Shown one piece after another: positions 61,716 to 64,000 of a DNA stretch of 64,000 nt. Numbering within the stretch: position 1 is the stretch's first letter; every line of letters starts with the position of its first letter. Under the pieces are notes generated by a model, which was not told the DNA's origin, searched no databases, and saw nothing but the letters and a program-made list of their open reading frames with translations. Where the stretch lies: the NCBI RefSeq assembly GCF_963678635.1, contig NC_087066.1, positions 66,189,277 to 66,253,276 of the forward strand. Reading direction: 5' to 3'. This DNA is from Symsagittifera roscoffensis (lineage: Eukaryota > Xenacoelomorpha > Acoela > Convolutidae). Made by a program: the position numbers and the translations under genes.

Positions 61716-64000
61716 TAGGTCCCACCGAGCTCTGTGTTGCCTATCTGCCTTCGGATTGCTCAAGCTAAACCTACTAAAACTCTCACGGCAACCACCCTTC
61801 CAAAAAGCAATTTGGATTTTAATCCAAATAAATCAGTGTCAAAATCTGTTTCCGGTTAGACCTAGAGTTGCGAATCTCCGGGTTTAGACCTGTTTTGGTT
61901 TTACTATGATGTTTTCAGTTTTTACTTAAAGGCAAGTTACCAGTGCAGTCACTGGTTTCCTGTATTTCTTGGTCAGCTTATTTCCTAATAGCTTATTACT
62001 ATTCACCATGTATCTTGTTTTCGTTAACTTACGTGTTAGGATCTGTACGATTGCCCTCGTAAAAATAAAATTTCTTCGACTCCTCCGGATCGGATCGGAT
62101 TTCAGTGACCGCTCCGGATTGGCAAAGAACGGGACCCCTCCGATTTGGCACCCCTCCAGACTGGCAAAATTTAACCCTTCGGGATTGGCAAAAACAGGAC
62201 CCCTCCGTATCGGGACCCCTCCGGATTGGCAAAAATTGAAACTTCCGGATTGGCAAAAAATGAATCTTCCGGATTGGCAAAAACAGGACCCCTACGAAAT
62301 GAAGCCAAGCTGCTTATTTAAAAGCACTCCTTAACTGTGAGGGGTCTTATAACAAGCCTATTTTGACCCGACTGTCGTTTTCTAGGTTTCTTAACTCTTC
62401 CCCATCGTCGAGAACAACGTAAAATTGCTTTATTAGACCGTTGCCACCTTTTGGTATGGGTATAAAGGCTTTGCAAAAAAATTTCACAAAATGTATAGGA
62501 TATACCTTCATCACCCAAGAAATTTCATCACCCAATTAATTCCAACCACGTCCGAACTAAATTTAACCGGTTCTATTTGTTATATTAGTGCAGTTACAAT
62601 AAAATTCATTAAATTCGCTACTTTCTTTTCGAAAATTATCCATATCTCAAAAATCGCGGTTTTTGTGGGACCAAAATATCACTATTTTGACCCTCAAACC
62701 GGTCTGTTTTCGATCTGTTTCACTCAAAAACGATAAAGGAATTTTAAAAAAAGCAGTCTGAGTAGTAATACTAATACTATTGTACACCGCCGGATCCGTT
62801 CAATATCCGAACATAGGTGCTTATCTCGAAAATTCGCAACTCGGTGGAGGATCACTACAGTGCAGTCACCGCCGAGCCCCCCAGAGATTGATATCGTAGT
62901 TTCGGTTTGTTGTTGTCCTTGAGACCCTTCCTTCTGCTCCTTGCACTTAACTTGATCAAATACTCAAACAACCCTACAGTGCAGGCACCAGAAAAATGTC
63001 AAAATATATATATCTGCTGAATATATATGCCTGTAACAGCAATATATTTTACAACAACAAACGGGTTGGGGGGGGGGGGGGGTGGGGTCAGATCACATCT
63101 CGTCCGGGGAATTTTTTTTTGCAGATTTGAATATGTTTTTTATTGTTGTTGTTTTTTTCTGTTATTTTTTTGTGTTTTTGGTTTTTCTTGTATACTTCTT
63201 TTTGTTTGGATCTTGTAAGTCTTTAAGTGTTTTTGGGCATATACCGCTCAGGGAACAACGGGACGGCAGATCCCCCACCCTTCACGATACGTGAATCTTC
63301 GGTCTTAACTAGGTTAAACTAATAAATTCGGGAATACGGAAGAATTCCGCATTCCGAACCACCTTACCGGCCCTCTGTTAAGGGCTTTATTTGAAGCATC
63401 TGCTCGGCGCGGAGTGCTTTGTTAACGGGTCTGGCGATCATGATGTTAAAAGAATAACAACCAGGAGCGCCATAAAAACATATATGTAAAATTTGTACAT
63501 ACCGACGGAAAAAATCTAGGTCCTAAAACGACTGGCTATCGTCTTAACACAGCTTCACATGCTTTTAACCGTCTCTACCAAAACCAGTTCTATGTGTGGT
63601 CCATTAACATCGAGTCGACAAGGTCACTACTACTAGCGGCCTCGGCTCGATCACCTAAATTAACTTAGTTAGATGCAAAAACAGTGAGCTCATGGCTGGG
63701 TCTCAGTATCTCCAGACCACGAGGTCACTCCTAAAAACAGGGCTACTACTTAATTAGCACATTACTATTGTTTTTGTTAAGAAGATAAAAATCACCATAT
63801 CCATCGGAGATGGAGCAATCCTTTCCTCAACTCCTAGCTTCTCATACTGTGAAAATGAATTCGGTGTTGATTAAATTCAAATCAGGACATGCCAGGAAGC
63901 TAAAAGTTGTTAAAAATACAGTTTTCGCCTCTCCCCAAAACACTTCCGGATTCTTGAATTCGGTCGAGGAGCTGTCTTATTGTTGATCGGAAAGGTTAGT
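61716..64000 (-). repeat. A-type LTR, third copy (runs off window)
   Basis: Starts in the middle of the LTR at CCCACCGAGCTCTGTGTTGC (equivalent to 54977 and 59941) and matches through 57150-equivalent sequence at 64000. Contains an expanded repeat tract (62080-62290), palindrome (62839-62878), a G-rich run at 63065-63087 and hairpin 2 (63683-63729). Confidence 0.8.

Noticed and set aside
54269-64000. Many Phe/Leu-rich plus-strand ORFs in the LTR cluster (e.g. 59293-59520, 63027-63218)
   Set aside because: They lie antisense within LTRs, change frame between homologous copies and look like translated T-rich DNA.

Overview
The window reads as repeat-rich animal DNA with no recognisable single-copy host gene. 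Almost everything is one lineage of giant Ty3/Gypsy-type LTR retrotransposons, present as three divergent, decayed copies. A nematode-like invertebrate is my best guess for the host (moderate base composition, short AT-rich spacers, Ty3/Gypsy pol), but nothing I can see fixes the species. Coding parts carry scattered stops and frameshifts, and a 200-base N gap (12878-13077) shows this is a scaffold.

Layout. (C) Positions 2-7620, plus strand: the 3' coding half of element C, cut by the window edge, followed by LTR-type sequence at about 7630-12877. (A) Minus strand: element A in two pieces. Its LTR, gag, protease and damaged RT lie at 57544-49710. Its integrase, macrodomain and later domains lie at 25140-16150, with a second, duplicated block at 16149-13078. 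(B) Plus strand, 25141 to about 49709: element B, nested inside A between A's RNase H-side and integrase-side sequence. B has a 5' LTR of about 3.3 kb (25141-28451), gag with two CCHC knuckles, a DTG protease, RT, RNase H, a DDE integrase, and then about 10 kb of further coding DNA. Its 3' side is a 1657-bp tandem array of LTR-derived sequence. (LTR field) 54268-64000: three minus-strand A-type LTR copies, plus a head-to-head plus-strand LTR fragment that is itself duplicated.

How it works together. Up to integrase, B is an ordinary gag-pol element. What is unusual lies after integrase and is shared by the copies. In order: a macrodomain resembling the TARG1/ALC1-like ADP-ribosyl-hydrolase group; a conserved helical domain; a coiled coil; an SGNH/GDSL hydrolase domain; a conserved 'GVDWL' linker; a second, degenerate SGNH-like domain; a helical region; a conserved 'LNW...PKLWNLRP' domain; a charged region; and a second module with a Cys cluster and an 'EYPCHCLAQ' domain. 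Each domain is found in at least two of the three copies, with conserved motifs on a diverged background, so this extra region was a real protein-coding part of the ancestral element. I do not know of an LTR retrotransposon with this domain set. It is the strongest candidate here for an undescribed system.

Non-coding signals also recur. Two short hairpins separated by a TGTTTTTA block occur in LTRs of all three elements. The B/C LTRs carry a CCCTCCG minisatellite, and the A LTRs carry a different GGATTGGCAAAAACAGG-type repeat. All similarities were judged by eye within the window; no database search was possible.
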